From assembly GCF_029433255.1 (NCBI RefSeq), contig NZ_JAQTHU010000001.1, forward strand, positions 930,001 through 994,000: 64,000 nt of DNA, in the 5' to 3' direction. The stretch comes from Lactobacillus sp. ESL0791 (lineage in GTDB: Bacteria > Bacillota > Bacilli > Lactobacillales > Lactobacillaceae). The position numbers were made by a program, and so were the translations under genes. The number at the start of each line of letters is the position of its first letter. Within the stretch, counting starts at the first letter, position 1. The notes beneath the pieces are model-generated. The model had not been told where the DNA came from. It worked only from the letters and a program-made list of their open reading frames with translations, and ran no database searches. Positions 46,512-56,969 of this stretch are shown piece after piece.

Positions 46512-48905
46512 ATGATTGCACAGGTTATTGTCGATATTGCAGCTAAGCAAACCGACCGGATTTTTGAATATCATGTGCCGGAAGAGCTAACTGATATTGA
46601 AATTGGCTCACGGGTTTTTGTGCCTTTTGGTCCCAGAAAACTGCAGGGCTTTGTTGTGGGCTTGAGTGAAACAAGCAATTTTACTGGAGTGTTGAAGGAT
46701 GTTTTGCTGGTTGTTGATGAATTACCACCTTTAACACCTGAATTAGTAGAATTATCTGCAGCTTTGGCCGACCATGTTTTTTCTTACCGCAGTACGATTT
46801 TGAAAACGATGCTTCCCCGGGTGATGCGTGCCAATTACCGCAAAATTTTGGTGCCTCTTTCTGTTGCAGCCAAGAAGCTGCCCTTTTTTCAAGGCCCGCC
46901 GATTGATTTAACCCAAGTAACGGATGCCAAGGAAATTGCGTTTGTGCGGAAGTTGCTGCGGAAGAATCAAGCCAAAATTGAGTATTTAGTTGAAAACAAG
47001 GCCCGGATTAAAACCGTCAATCAATATAAATTGACCAAAACTGAAAAAGACTACCGTGCAATTTATGAGAAATTGCGCAAGACTGCCGTTAAGCAAAAGA
47101 CGCTGCTGATGGATATCATCGAAAATTACGAAAAATATCCTAAATTACAGTCTGCAATTGAAAGTGATTTGCAGGTTAACACCGCTACTCTGACAGCTGC
47201 CGTCAAAAAGGGCTGGCTTAAAAAGACAACCATAGAAGTTTACCGTGATCCGCTGGCTGAAAGCACCCCATATGAAAGTAAACAGATTGTTTTAAATGAG
47301 GAACAAGAAGCCGCTTTGCGCCAAATAATACCGTCAATTCAGCAAAAAAAGGAGCAAATTTTTTTGCTGGAAGGCATCACAGGTAGTGGCAAAACGGAGG
47401 TCTATCTGCATGCAATTAGTGAAACGTTAAAGCAAGGCCGAAATGCCCTGATGCTGGTGCCAGAAATTTCTTTGACACCGCAGATGGTCCGGCAGGTTAA
47501 GGCGCACTTTGGTGAAGAGGTCGCGGTTCTGCACAGCGGTTTGTCCGACGGTGAGGTCTATGACGAATGGCGCCGAATTCGCCGCGGTGAAATTCGGGTA
47601 GTCGTCGGTGCCCGTAGTGCGGTCTTTGCCCCCTTGACTAATATTGGTCTGATCGTGATTGATGAAGAACATGAATCGTCTTATAAGCAGGAGGATACTC
47701 CCCGTTACCATGCCCGAGATGTTGCAATTTGGCGCAGCCGCTATAATTCCTGTCCCCTTGTCTTGGGGAGTGCGACTCCTTCTTTAGCCAGCCGGGCGCG
47801 TGCACAAAAGGGTGTTTACCAACTGCTGCGGCTGACCAAGCGGGCTAATAATAAAAAGCTGCCGCAAGTGAAATTGATTGATCTCAAGCAGGTTGAATTT
47901 GCCGGCGGCCAGTTTGATTTGGCGGTTGAACTGGTGGCGGCAATTGAGGACAGGCTGGCAAGACACGAACAGGTAATTTTGCTTCTAAACCGCCGCGGTT
48001 TTGCCAATTTTATGCTCTGCCGTGAGTGCGGCTACGTTATGAAGTGTCCCAACTGCGACTTGTCACTAACGATGCACAAGGATACAGGCAGGATGCAGTG
48101 CCACTACTGCGGTTACAGTGAAATAATTCCTCAGCGCTGTCCCAACTGTCAAAGTAAACAGATCCGTTTTTTAGGCACTGGAACCCAAAAAGTCCAGGAA
48201 GAATTGCTTGACCTGCTGCCTACCGCTAAAATTCTGCGGATGGATGTCGATACAACGAGGCGCAAGGGCAGTTATGAAAAAATTCTTGATGCTTTTGGTC
48301 GCCATGAAGCGGATATTTTGCTTGGTACCCAAATGATTGCCAAAGGCCTAGATTTCCCTAACGTGACTCTAGTTGGCGTCATTAATGCGGATACGGGCCT
48401 GTGGGTTCCCGATTATAACGCATCGGAGCGGACGTTTGAGCTGTTAACGCAAGTTTCGGGCCGGGCCGGCCGAGCAGAAAAAAAGGGGCAGGTGCTGATC
48501 CAAACGTATAATCCGGAACATTATGCGATTTCCTTGGCACAGACGCAGGACTATGAGCGGTTTTACGGTTACGAAATGCAGGTGCGGCATGCTGGCAATT
48601 ATCCGCCCTATTTTTATACGGTTTTGATTTCAGTTGCCGCTAAAAAGGAACAAAATGCTGCCCGCGAGGCATTTCAAATCAAACGGCGCTTGCAGGCAAA
48701 CTTGCACAAAGAAACGATTATTTTGGGACCAACCCCAAGTGCAGTTTCTAAATTAAAAAATCAATATTACTATCAAATACTGGTAAAATATAAGAAAGAA
48801 GATAGTCTCAAGAGTTTATTGCATAGAATTCAGGATTCGGCTCAAGACGTTAAGAAATACGGCCTAAATGTTTATATTGATAATGAACCTGAAAGAATAA
48901 TGTAA
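46512..48905 (+). CDS. priA: Primosomal helicase PriA
   Basis: A 797-residue superfamily-2 helicase that restarts stalled replication forks. The N-terminal DNA-binding part (about 1-250) precedes Walker A EGITGSGKTEVY (near residue 290) and the DEEH box VIDEEHESSYKQ. Four Cys pairs (CRECGYVMKCPNC; CHYCGYSEIIPQRCPNC) bind zinc. The helicase C-domain includes ILLGTQMIAKGLDFPNVTLVGV. GGGGGAAG precedes the ATG. Length is typical. Confidence 0.97.
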   Translation: MIAQVIVDIAAKQTDRIFEYHVPEELTDIEIGSRVFVPFGPRKLQGFVVGLSETSNFTGVLKDVLLVVDELPPLTPELVELSAALADHVFSYRSTILKTMLPRVMRANYRKILVPLSVAAKKLPFFQGPPIDLTQVTDAKEIAFVRKLLRKNQAKIEYLVENKARIKTVNQYKLTKTEKDYRAIYEKLRKTAVKQKTLLMDIIENYEKYPKLQSAIESDLQVNTATLTAAVKKGWLKKTTIEVYRDPLAESTPYESKQIVLNEEQEAALRQIIPSIQQKKEQIFLLEGITGSGKTEVYLHAISETLKQGRNALMLVPEISLTPQMVRQVKAHFGEEVAVLHSGLSDGEVYDEWRRIRRGEIRVVVGARSAVFAPLTNIGLIVIDEEHESSYKQEDTPRYHARDVAIWRSRYNSCPLVLGSATPSLASRARAQKGVYQLLRLTKRANNKKLPQVKLIDLKQVEFAGGQFDLAVELVAAIEDRLARHEQVILLLNRRGFANFMLCRECGYVMKCPNCDLSLTMHKDTGRMQCHYCGYSEIIPQRCPNCQSKQIRFLGTGTQKVQEELLDLLPTAKILRMDVDTTRRKGSYEKILDAFGRHEADILLGTQMIAKGLDFPNVTLVGVINADTGLWVPDYNASERTFELLTQVSGRAGRAEKKGQVLIQTYNPEHYAISLAQTQDYERFYGYEMQVRHAGNYPPYFYTVLISVAAKKEQNAAREAFQIKRRLQANLHKETIILGPTPSAVSKLKNQYYYQILVKYKKEDSLKSLLHRIQDSAQDVKKYGLNVYIDNEPERIM

Positions 48906-48917
48906 AGGAGAAAGTTA

Positions 48918-49862
48918 ATGACCTCAGTTATTTTTATGGGCACCCCCGATTTTTCGGTACCAATTCTTGAAGGATTGGTTGAGAAGGGATACGAAGTTAA
49001 GGCGGTTGTAACCCAACCGGATAAAAAAGTGGGGCGCAAGCAGCTGGTAACGAAAACACCGGCAAAAATCGCGGCTGAGAAATTGGGCTTGCGGGTTTTC
49101 CAACCGGTTAAATTAAGAAAATCGCCAGAAATTGAAGAATTAATTGCAATGCATGCGGATTTGATTATTACCGCGGCCTACGGACAGTTTTTGCCGAGCA
49201 GGTTTTTAGAATCCGTCAAAATTGCGGCAGTTAATGTTCACGGTTCGCTTTTGCCAAAATATCGCGGCGGGGCGCCGATTCAGTATGCCCTTCTTAATGG
49301 TGATGCTGAAACGGGGATCACCATTATGAAAATGGTGAAAAAGATGGATGCGGGTGTAATGTATGCGCAGCAGGCACTTAAGATTGAGCCCAGCGATACG
49401 GCTGGCAGCTTATTTAGTAAGTTGGCACTGATCGGGCGTGATTTGCTTTTGGAAACTTTGCCGCGAATTATTGCCGGGACTGCGAAGCAAGTTACGCAGG
49501 ATGAAAGCAAGGTAATCTTTTCACCCAATATTTCTAAAGCTCAGGAACAAATCAAATTAGAAATAACGGCCACGCAAGCAAATAACCTGGTCAGGGCCTT
49601 GAATCCCGATCCGGGTGCCTACCTTTTGGTTGGTGGTCAGCGCCTGAAAATTTGGCAGGCGGAGGTTAGTCCAGAGAAAACAAGCTTAGAAGCAGGGAAA
49701 TTGATTGCAAATGATACACGTTTTGCCATCAGTTTTGCCGATGGTACCGTTTTAAACCTGCTTGAGGTGCAGCCGGCGGGCAAGAAACGGATGAAAATTA
49801 AAAATTTTTTGAATGGTCAAGGTTCTAAGTACCGCTTAGGAGAAAAAATTGTCGATGAATAA
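48918..49862 (+). CDS. fmt: Methionyl-tRNA formyltransferase
   Basis: A 314-residue enzyme that formylates initiator Met-tRNA using 10-formyl-THF, which FolD (21359) supplies. FMGTPDFSVPILEGL opens the Rossmann domain, NVHGSLLPKYRGGAPIQ is the catalytic loop, and a C-terminal OB-like domain follows. AAAGGAG precedes the ATG. The end overlaps rsmB by 14 bases if the TTG start of rsmB is used. Confidence 0.97.
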   Translation: MTSVIFMGTPDFSVPILEGLVEKGYEVKAVVTQPDKKVGRKQLVTKTPAKIAAEKLGLRVFQPVKLRKSPEIEELIAMHADLIITAAYGQFLPSRFLESVKIAAVNVHGSLLPKYRGGAPIQYALLNGDAETGITIMKMVKKMDAGVMYAQQALKIEPSDTAGSLFSKLALIGRDLLLETLPRIIAGTAKQVTQDESKVIFSPNISKAQEQIKLEITATQANNLVRALNPDPGAYLLVGGQRLKIWQAEVSPEKTSLEAGKLIANDTRFAISFADGTVLNLLEVQPAGKKRMKIKNFLNGQGSKYRLGEKIVDE

Positions 49863-51174
49863 AAGCGCACGGGAAGTTGCACTTGAAACGCTAATCCGGG
49901 TTTTTACCAACAATTCCTATTCTAATATCAGCTTAAATAATAATTTACAGAGCACCGCTTTAACGGCAAAAGATCGTAATTTTGCGACGAGGCTGGTTTA
50001 CGGCACGATCCAATATAAGTTGTATTTGCAATACCAGCTGCAGGGGCTGGTCAAGACCAAGCTGAGAGAGCCCTACCTTGAACCACTCTTATTAATGTCG
50101 CTTTACCAAATAATTTTTCTTGATAAGGTTCCCAACCGGGCGGTTCTTAATGAGGCAAATATCCTAGCCAAAAAAATGGGCGGCAAACATTCTGCCGGTT
50201 ATAAAATAGTGAATGGGATTCTGCATGCATTTCTGCGGCGCGGCCAAGTGCTGCCAGCCAAAAGCAAACGGCGTGAATATTTGAGCATTAAAGAAAGTGT
50301 GCCACTGTGGTTGGTAGATTACCTTGACCACAACTGGGGTCAGGAACGGACTGAAAGTATCTTAGCCAGTATTAATGAACCCGCTAAAAACACGGTTCGC
50401 CTTTCTGCCTTAACTGCCCGTGAAGAGGTGGTTAAGGAGTTAACTGCATTGGGCTTTGCTCCGCAAGACTCGGCGCTTAATCCTAACGAGCTGGTGTTGG
50501 CGCGCGGCGGTGTTGCCGCCACAGATCTGTTTAAAACGGGCAAGCTGACGATTCAGGATGAAGCTGCCAGCCTAGCGGCCTTGGCCTTTGATTTTACCGG
50601 CACCGAAAATGTTTTGGATGCGTGCAGCGCCCCCGGCGGTAAAACGGTGCAAATTGCGGAACAGCTCCCTGCAGGTGAAGTCACCGCGTTAGATATTCAT
50701 GAGAAGAAATTACGCTTGGTTCGCCAAAATGCCCAAAGAATGAATGTGGCTGAACGTGTCAAAACGCAGGCCATGGATGCCAGACAGGCGGGACAGCAAT
50801 TTGCTGGGCATTCTTTTGCTAAAATATTGGTTGATGCCCCGTGTTCCGGCCTGGGTTTGTTGCGGCGCAAACCAGAAATCCGCTATACGAAAACGCCCGA
50901 GGATTTAATTAATTTGCAAAAAATTCAATTAGAGATTCTTGATAGTGTCAGCCCACTTCTGAAAAGTTTTGGGGAGCTAGTTTATTCAACATGCAGTATT
51001 GCGGTTGAAGAAGACGAAGAAGTTGTTAAAGCATTTTTGGAAAAACATCTCAATTTTGTCCTTCTTCCTTTTAAAGCGGGTAAAATAGAAGCAAAGACGG
51101 GAATGTTAAAAATTTTACCGGATAGTTATGGCAGTGACGGTTTCTTTATTGCCAAATTTGTAATGCGAGGTTAG
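49849..51174 (+). CDS. rsmB: 16S rRNA (cytosine-967-C5) methyltransferase
   Basis: A 441-residue enzyme with an N-terminal NusB-like RNA-binding domain (about 1-140) and a C-terminal SAM methyltransferase. CSAPGGKT is SAM-binding, DAPCSGLGLLRRKPEIR holds one catalytic Cys and YSTCSIAVEEDE the other. AGGAG at 49838-49842 is six bases from the TTG at 49849 but 12 from the ATG at 49855, so TTG is preferred; the two differ by two residues. Confidence 0.95.
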   Translation: MSMNKSAREVALETLIRVFTNNSYSNISLNNNLQSTALTAKDRNFATRLVYGTIQYKLYLQYQLQGLVKTKLREPYLEPLLLMSLYQIIFLDKVPNRAVLNEANILAKKMGGKHSAGYKIVNGILHAFLRRGQVLPAKSKRREYLSIKESVPLWLVDYLDHNWGQERTESILASINEPAKNTVRLSALTAREEVVKELTALGFAPQDSALNPNELVLARGGVAATDLFKTGKLTIQDEAASLAALAFDFTGTENVLDACSAPGGKTVQIAEQLPAGEVTALDIHEKKLRLVRQNAQRMNVAERVKTQAMDARQAGQQFAGHSFAKILVDAPCSGLGLLRRKPEIRYTKTPEDLINLQKIQLEILDSVSPLLKSFGELVYSTCSIAVEEDEEVVKAFLEKHLNFVLLPFKAGKIEAKTGMLKILPDSYGSDGFFIAKFVMRG

Positions 51175-51178
51175 GGTT

Positions 51179-51928
51179 TTGATTAAAACAGCATTTGCTT
51201 CCAGTATTGGTCGAATACGGAAAAGCAATCAAGATTTTGTTCAAGTTTTTAAAAATAAAACTGGGGCAACTTTAGCAATTGTCTGTGACGGCATGGGCGG
51301 TCACCAGGGCGGCGATGTCGCCTCCACGATGGCAGTCAGCCACATTGGGCATAACTTTATTACAACCGATTTTAATAATTGTGATGACGCGCATAGCTGG
51401 CTAGAAGTGCAGCTAAATGCGGAAAACGAAACGATTTTAAAAACAGCGGATCGTTTTCCGGATTTAAACGGCATGGGGACGACCATTGTGTTGGCAGTTG
51501 CCTTTAGCGCTGACGCATTGATTGCCCACCTCGGTGATTCGCGTGCATACAGCTATGTGGATGACACCTTTACCCAGCTGGTTGAGGACCATTCGCTGGT
51601 CAATGAGCTGGTTAAAATGGGCCAAATCACCAAGGAGCAGGCTAAGCACCACCCGCAAAAAAACATTATTACCCAGGCTTTAGGTGTTTCCAGCACAATT
51701 GATCCGGAATTTCGCCAGATTGCGCTGCACGATGGTGACATTATTTTACTTTGTACTGATGGCTTGACTAATTCCCTTGATGACCCGCAAATCCAACAAA
51801 TACTGGCAACAAAAGAATTGCCACTGAAAGACCGCTGTCAAAAATTAATCAATGAGGCCAACCGGCTGGGCGGCGGCGATAATATTACGGTTTGCCTGTT
51901 AGCAAGTGAAGAAGGTGACGGCAAATGA
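51179..51928 (+). CDS. stp: PP2C-family Ser/Thr phosphatase
   Basis: A 249-residue metal-dependent phosphatase that reverses PrkC phosphorylation. It has CDGMGGHQGGD, GMGTTIVLAV, HLGDSRAY, LCTDGLTN and GGGDNITV, the ordered PP2C metal-binding motifs. The start is TTG with GAGG eight bases upstream. It overlaps prkC by four bases (ATGA), the usual pairing. Confidence 0.95.
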   Translation: MIKTAFASSIGRIRKSNQDFVQVFKNKTGATLAIVCDGMGGHQGGDVASTMAVSHIGHNFITTDFNNCDDAHSWLEVQLNAENETILKTADRFPDLNGMGTTIVLAVAFSADALIAHLGDSRAYSYVDDTFTQLVEDHSLVNELVKMGQITKEQAKHHPQKNIITQALGVSSTIDPEFRQIALHDGDIILLCTDGLTNSLDDPQIQQILATKELPLKDRCQKLINEANRLGGGDNITVCLLASEEGDGK

Positions 51929-53895
51929 TTGAGAAGGGTTATTTGCTGGGCGACCGCTACCGGATCATTGACACCTTAGGTGAAGGCGGCATGGCTAATG
52001 TTTATTTGGCTGAAGATATTATTTTACAGCGCAAGGTTGCCGTTAAAATTCTCCGCCTTGATTTACGCAAGGAACCGCAGATTCTTGATCGTTTTAAACG
52101 TGAAGCCCTCGCTACCAGTGAACTTAGTCATCCTAATATTGTTCCGGTCTTGGATGTCGGCAGCGATCATGGACTGCCATATATGGTAATGGAATACGTT
52201 TCCGGCCCAGATTTAAAGCAGTATATTCGGAAAAATTATCCGCTTGACTTGCACGAAGTTATCCGAATCATGGACCAAATTTTAAGTGCGGTTTCTTTGG
52301 CTCATAACCACAATGTGATTCACCGTGATCTGAAGCCGCAGAATATTTTGATGGACCGCCACGGCAATATTAAAATTGCCGATTTTGGTATTGCGGTTGC
52401 TCTCAATCAGAGCACGGTCACGCAGACTAATTCGGCCATGGGGTCGGTTCACTACATGTCACCGGAGCAAACACGGGGCGGTTTGGTTACCAAGCAGTCC
52501 GATCTTTATTCGCTAGGTATCATTCTCTATGAACTGATTACCGGTAAAGTGCCGTTCGACGGTGACACAGCAGTGGCAATTGCGTTAAAGCACGCTCAGG
52601 AACCAATTCCGTCGCTTAAAGAAAAAGACGAGCAGATTCCGCAGGCATTGGAAAATGTGGTTTTGAAAGCAACCGCCAAGGATCCGCGGGATCGCTATGC
52701 TTCTGCTCAGGAGATGAAAGAGGACTTAGATACTAGTCTGGATCCGGCACGGGCCGGCGAAGCAGTTTTCCTGCCCGAGCACGCGGTAAATAACGACGAA
52801 ACAATTGTCTTGCCGCAGTTTAAAAAGCAGGTTCCGGAAGAAGAGCCAGAGAAAAAAAAGGAAGAGGTTCATCAGCAAACTGAGCCAGCCGGCTTGGGCT
52901 TGAATTTAAAAAAGTACAAGTGGTGGTGGCTGTTTATCGGGCTTGCCGCTGTTTTAGTGGTTTGCTTGTTGCTATTTGTCTTGAATGGACGCAACCAGGT
53001 TAATGTCCCGGATGTGACCAACTTAACGGAAACATCGGCGCGGGCTAAATTGGTGAAGGCCGGCCTGAAAGTGGGTAGCGTTAGGCGTAAATATTCCGAA
53101 AATGTGTCTAAAGGTGAGGTGATCTCCTCTTCACCAGGCGCACAGCAATTGATTAATAAAGGCAGTGCCGTTGATCTGTATATTTCAAAGGGGCAAAATA
53201 TGGTTAAGGTCCCGGACGTGGTTGGCAGCGATTATGATGACGCGGTTAAAAAACTGGAAAAAATGGGCTTTGAGGTCATTCGGGAAAACCAGTTTTCTGA
53301 TGAGGTTCCCCCAGATCACATTATCAATCAGAGCATTGCTGCCGGTGTCGAAGTCAAACCAACACAAACAACGATTACGTTACTAGTGTCTAAGGGGCGG
53401 AATGCTCCCCAACCAAAAGATACGATTAAGCTGAAAGATTTAAAGGATAGTTCCCTTAAATATGCACAAGAGTATGCGCGTGAGCATGGCTTGACTTTGC
53501 AGATTATTCAAAAATATTCTGATAAAGTGGATAAGAACACGGTAATCTCAATGGCTCCAAGTGCAGGTACTAAGGTTGAACGGGGTTCAACGATTACTGT
53601 CACGATCTCCAAGGGTGCTGAGAAAGATGTAAATTCAAGCATCGTTAAAACATTTACGGTCAACTATAAGGAAAATGACGATGATGACAATGATGATGAA
53701 AATGAGACAGACCCAAGCAATCATGTGCAAATTTATATTTCGGATGACAAGCATTCTCTGAGCAACATTTACCGTGATCTGTACATTAAGCGTGATACCA
53801 ACTTTTCAATTCCGTTTTCTTTGAAGAATGGTGCCGGCGAATTGAAGGTAGTCAGGGATGGGCAGACGATATTGAACGAAAAGGTAAGCAAATGA
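51925..53895 (+). CDS. prkC: Membrane Ser/Thr kinase with PASTA domains
   Basis: A 656-residue one-pass membrane kinase. The cytosolic kinase domain (about 10-270) has [11 protein letters not shown], the VAVKIL lysine, [10 protein letters not shown] and DFGIA. A charged juxtamembrane linker leads to a membrane segment at about 333-353. Outside are three PASTA domains (about 358-423, 427-492, 500-567), which sense muropeptides or lipid II, and an Asp-rich extracellular tail. It is coupled with stp upstream and rsgA downstream by ATGA overlaps. It controls wall synthesis and division in related bacteria. Confidence 0.96.
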   Translation: MIEKGYLLGDRYRIIDTLGEGGMANVYLAEDIILQRKVAVKILRLDLRKEPQILDRFKREALATSELSHPNIVPVLDVGSDHGLPYMVMEYVSGPDLKQYIRKNYPLDLHEVIRIMDQILSAVSLAHNHNVIHRDLKPQNILMDRHGNIKIADFGIAVALNQSTVTQTNSAMGSVHYMSPEQTRGGLVTKQSDLYSLGIILYELITGKVPFDGDTAVAIALKHAQEPIPSLKEKDEQIPQALENVVLKATAKDPRDRYASAQEMKEDLDTSLDPARAGEAVFLPEHAVNNDETIVLPQFKKQVPEEEPEKKKEEVHQQTEPAGLGLNLKKYKWWWLFIGLAAVLVVCLLLFVLNGRNQVNVPDVTNLTETSARAKLVKAGLKVGSVRRKYSENVSKGEVISSSPGAQQLINKGSAVDLYISKGQNMVKVPDVVGSDYDDAVKKLEKMGFEVIRENQFSDEVPPDHIINQSIAAGVEVKPTQTTITLLVSKGRNAPQPKDTIKLKDLKDSSLKYAQEYAREHGLTLQIIQKYSDKVDKNTVISMAPSAGTKVERGSTITVTISKGAEKDVNSSIVKTFTVNYKENDDDDNDDENETDPSNHVQIYISDDKHSLSNIYRDLYIKRDTNFSIPFSLKNGAGELKVVRDGQTILNEKVSK

Positions 53896-54797
53896 GTAAA
53901 GAAACGCAAGGAATCGTTGTTGGCCTAATTGCTGGTTTTTATGATGTCCAGACGCATGCAGGCGTTATCAGAACCCGGGCCCGCGGCAATTTTCGCAATA
54001 ATGGTCAAAAACCGGTGGTTGGCGATCAGGTTCAGATTAGGATTGATAAAGGCATGGGTTATTTGACAGCAATTTTACCCCGATTCAATCTGATTGGGCG
54101 GCCCGCGGTTGCCAACGTCAGCCACGTCTTATTGGTGATGTCAGCTGTGCAGCCGGACTTTTCATTGCAGCTGCTCGACCGTTTCCTGACATTTTTTGCT
54201 TGGAAAAAAGTGCCGGTATGCATTTATCTGTCGAAGAGTGATTTACTGCCCGCGATAAAAGTTGCAGCAGTCAAGAAATTACTGGCATATTACCAGCAAA
54301 TTGGCTATCCGATTTTTGCTGACTGGCAGGCCTTGTCTGGAAAAATTCCCCAAATAATTGGTAGGGACCAAATCTGGACGTTGGCCGGGCAATCCGGTGC
54401 AGGCAAGTCGACCTTGATCAATCATTTGAAAAAGGGGCTTAAGCAGGAGACAGCAGCAATTTCCACGAGTTTAAACCGGGGCAAGCACACGACCAGAACT
54501 GTGCAGCTCTTTCCTCTCGCTAACGGTTTTTTGGCCGACACTCCTGGCTTTTCGGCGATTGACTTGACACCGATTAAACTGACTGAGCTAGCGACCTACT
54601 TTGTGGAGTTCAAACGTGCCAGCAGCAAGTGCAAATTCCGCGGTTGCCAGCACCTGCAGGAACCGGGTTGCGAGGTTAAGCGGCTGGTTGAAAGCGGCGA
54701 AATCATGCAAAGCCGCTACGACGACTATCTGCTGATGAGAGAAGAAATTAGCGCGGGAAGAATTCCCGAATACTTAAAAAAGCGAGGTAAAAAATGA
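53892..54797 (+). CDS. rsgA: Ribosome small-subunit GTPase RsgA
   Basis: A 301-residue circularly permuted GTPase for late 30S maturation. The OB-fold (about 1-65) is followed by the G-domain with G4 SKSDLL before G1 [12 protein letters not shown] and G3 DTPGFS, the permuted order. A zinc knuckle [14 protein letters not shown] is near the C-terminus. It overlaps prkC and rpe by four bases each. Confidence 0.96.
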   Translation: MSKETQGIVVGLIAGFYDVQTHAGVIRTRARGNFRNNGQKPVVGDQVQIRIDKGMGYLTAILPRFNLIGRPAVANVSHVLLVMSAVQPDFSLQLLDRFLTFFAWKKVPVCIYLSKSDLLPAIKVAAVKKLLAYYQQIGYPIFADWQALSGKIPQIIGRDQIWTLAGQSGAGKSTLINHLKKGLKQETAAISTSLNRGKHTTRTVQLFPLANGFLADTPGFSAIDLTPIKLTELATYFVEFKRASSKCKFRGCQHLQEPGCEVKRLVESGEIMQSRYDDYLLMREEISAGRIPEYLKKRGKK

Positions 54798-55453
54798 TCA
54801 TTGCACCATCAATTTTAAATGCAGATAATTTAAATTTGCAGAAAGATATTAAGCAGGCGATTACAGCTGGTATCAGCCGTTTTCACATTGACATTATGGA
54901 CGGGCACTTTGTGCCTAACCTGTCATATGGCCCGGAGTTAGTCAGTGATTTCCGGCAGGAATTTCCTGCTAGTCAGCTGGAGATTCACCTAATGAGTGAC
55001 AAACCGGATGTTTTGGTTCCGGCTTTTGTCAAAGCGGGTGCGGATATGGTTGAATTGCACTACGAGGCAATGGATGAGGATGAACTTAATCACTGGCTTG
55101 ATTATTTAAGGCAAAACCAGGTCAATGCTGGGTTAGTATTAAATCCGGATACACCGGTGACCGTTTTAGAAAAGTTTATGTCTAAGCTGGATCAGGTTTT
55201 GTTGATGACCGTTTATCCTGGTTTTGGCGGACAAAAGTTTATACCGGAATCACGTGAGAGAATTGCCCAGGCGGTTAAGCTCTTGAAAATGGCTGACAAG
55301 AAAATTCCGCTGGAAGTTGACGGTGGAATTAACGGTGAAACGGCTGGATTAGCAAAGGCAGCAGGAGCAGAAATATTTGTTGCTGGTTCGTATATTTTTA
55401 AAAACGGCAATATTGCCGGACAGATTAAAGAGTTGGAAGCAATCCTTAAATGA
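54794..55453 (+). CDS. rpe: Ribulose-phosphate 3-epimerase
   Basis: A 219-residue TIM-barrel enzyme that interconverts ribulose-5-P and xylulose-5-P. It has SILNAD at the start, [12 protein letters not shown] and EIHLMSDKP with the metal ligands, [10 protein letters not shown] and VDGGING. In lactobacilli it feeds pentose and nucleotide metabolism. It overlaps both neighbours by four bases. Confidence 0.96.
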   Translation: MIIAPSILNADNLNLQKDIKQAITAGISRFHIDIMDGHFVPNLSYGPELVSDFRQEFPASQLEIHLMSDKPDVLVPAFVKAGADMVELHYEAMDEDELNHWLDYLRQNQVNAGLVLNPDTPVTVLEKFMSKLDQVLLMTVYPGFGGQKFIPESRERIAQAVKLLKMADKKIPLEVDGGINGETAGLAKAAGAEIFVAGSYIFKNGNIAGQIKELEAILK

Positions 55454-56136
55454 AAGCATACGCATTATTAGGCGGCCCTAAAACTGAGTGGCCTAAAGAC
55501 ATTGAAAAGAAGTTAAGGGCGGCTCAGAATAATGGTGAGCTATTGATTGGTGTGGATCGTGGCTGCCTGCTGTTAGAAGAAATGGGACTGATACCTGATC
55601 TAGCTGTTGGCGATTTCGATTCACTTAGAAATACAGAATTGGCGCAAGTTGAAAAGCAAATACCTGATATTCGCTATTCGTTACCTGAAAAAGATTTTAC
55701 TGATTCAGAATTAATGGTTAGATATGCTTTTAAGGAGTATCGTGTGGAAACATTAACTCTATATGGAGCAACTGGCGGCCGCCTTGACCATCTGTTGATC
55801 AATTTACTGTTGGCAGTTGATCCTGAGGTTCGTCCTTATGCAGAAAGACTCAGGATAATTGATCAGCAAAATTTCCTTACTTTTTATGATGCAGGTAAAC
55901 ATAAAATAATTAAAAGGGAACCATTTAATTATTTTGGCTTTGCTAGCCTGACAGCAGTCAAAAATTTGAATCTTAGTAAGGCTAAGTATAATTTGGCAGA
56001 CTATTCAAAAGATTATCCGTTTTCTTTTAGTTCAAATGAGTTTTTGCCGGGTTGTGATTATTTTGAATTAGACGTAGAAAAGGGTTTAGTGGCTGTGGTT
56101 CAATGTAAAGATATTGATCGGTACCAAAAAGTGTAA
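55450..56136 (+). CDS. thiN: Thiamine pyrophosphokinase
   Basis: A 228-residue enzyme that makes thiamine diphosphate from thiamine and ATP. IGVDRGCLLLEEMGLIPDLAVGDFDS and the following KDFTDSELMVRYA and GATGGRLDHLLINLLL are family signatures. It is the last gene of the priA-to-thiN run, overlaps rpe by ATGA and ends at a clear terminator. Confidence 0.95.
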   Translation: MKAYALLGGPKTEWPKDIEKKLRAAQNNGELLIGVDRGCLLLEEMGLIPDLAVGDFDSLRNTELAQVEKQIPDIRYSLPEKDFTDSELMVRYAFKEYRVETLTLYGATGGRLDHLLINLLLAVDPEVRPYAERLRIIDQQNFLTFYDAGKHKIIKREPFNYFGFASLTAVKNLNLSKAKYNLADYSKDYPFSFSSNEFLPGCDYFELDVEKGLVAVVQCKDIDRYQKV

Positions 56137-56142
56137 GTCATG

Positions 56143-56175
56143 AAAAAAGACAGCATTTTGACGTGCTGTCTTTTT
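56143..56175 (+). terminator. Terminator after thiN
   Basis: AAAAAGACAGCA and TGCTGTCTTTTT pair perfectly with an eight-base loop and end in a T run. Confidence 0.88.
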
Positions 56176-56197
56176 CGTTTTGCAAAAATTTGGAAAT

Positions 56198-56230
56198 AAA
56201 AAAATCCGAAAAACAGCTTTTCGGATTTTT
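56198..56230 (-). terminator. Terminator of rpmB
   Basis: AAAAATCCGAAAA/TTTTCGGATTTTT forms a hairpin five bases past the rpmB stop, with T runs on both strands. It mainly serves the minus-strand L28 gene. Confidence 0.8.
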
Positions 56231-56234
56231 ATTA

Positions 56235-56420
56235 TTAGGCACGGGTTACCTTACCAGACTTCAGAGTCTTGGTTGATACCCATACACGCTTTGGCTTACC
56301 ATCAACAAGAATGCGAACTTTTTGAAGGTTTGGCTTCCATGTGCGCCGCGCTGAGTTTAATGAGTGGGAGCGAGTGTTACCAAAAGTGGTCTTTTTACCT
56401 GTAATATAATCTTTTGCCAT
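56235..56420 (-). CDS. rpmB: 50S ribosomal protein L28
   Basis: A 61-residue large-subunit protein of normal length. It has [31 protein letters not shown] split by the family pattern, and [11 protein letters not shown]. There are no cysteines, so it is the zinc-free form. AGGAGG precedes the ATG. It stands alone, opposite to yloU, as in many Firmicutes. Confidence 0.96.
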   Translation of the reverse strand: MAKDYITGKKTTFGNTRSHSLNSARRTWKPNLQKVRILVDGKPKRVWVSTKTLKSGKVTRA

Positions 56421-56458
56421 TTGCTAAACCTCCTTTATTTGTGTTTTCATACTTAATA

Positions 56459-56487
56459 ACGATAGCATAAGTTTTTCCGCTTTGCAA
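56459..56487 (-). promoter_or_regulatory. Promoter of rpmB
   Basis: On the minus strand TTGCAA (56487-56482), exactly 17 bases, then TATCGT (56464-56459), about 35-40 bases before the L28 start. Confidence 0.6.
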
Positions 56488-56585
56488 GATGAAAAGTATT
56501 TTTCAAAAATGGTTTTTTAGCCGATACTTGTTTACTATGATAGAATAAAGGTATTATTTATAAATAAATGAGACGGAGGATAAAC

Positions 56586-56948
56586 ATGGCTGTTAAAATC
56601 AAAACGAAAGATGGTTTGATTGATATTTCAAACGGAGTAATTGCTACGGTTGTCGGCAGTGCTGCGACATCCAATTATGGGGTTGTCGGGATGGCATCGA
56701 AAAATGCAATTCGTGATGGCTTTGATGGTATTCTTAACCGGGCCAACTATAAGCGCGGCGTTGTTGTTAAGTCAGAAGATAATGAAATTACGGTTGATGT
56801 TTACATTATTATTGGTTATGGCTTAAAAATTTCGGAAGTTAGCCGCAATGTCCAAAATAGTGTCAAGTTTAATTTGAAGAATCAGCTGGGAATTAATACT
56901 AAGGCCGTTAATGTCATCGTGCAAAATGTGAAGGTACTTGACGAATAA
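56586..56948 (+). CDS. yloU: Asp23/Gls24-family protein YloU
   Basis: A 120-residue cytosolic protein consisting almost entirely of an Asp23 domain (GVIATVVGSAATSNYGVVGM; KAVNVIVQNVKVLDE). Its function is unclear, but it is constantly found before the fatty-acid kinase gene fakA. GACGGAGG at 56571-56578 is eight bases before the chosen ATG. An earlier in-frame ATG overlaps that site. Confidence 0.9.
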   Translation: MAVKIKTKDGLIDISNGVIATVVGSAATSNYGVVGMASKNAIRDGFDGILNRANYKRGVVVKSEDNEITVDVYIIIGYGLKISEVSRNVQNSVKFNLKNQLGINTKAVNVIVQNVKVLDE

Positions 56949-56969
56949 CGCCGACGGAGGTTGAAAACA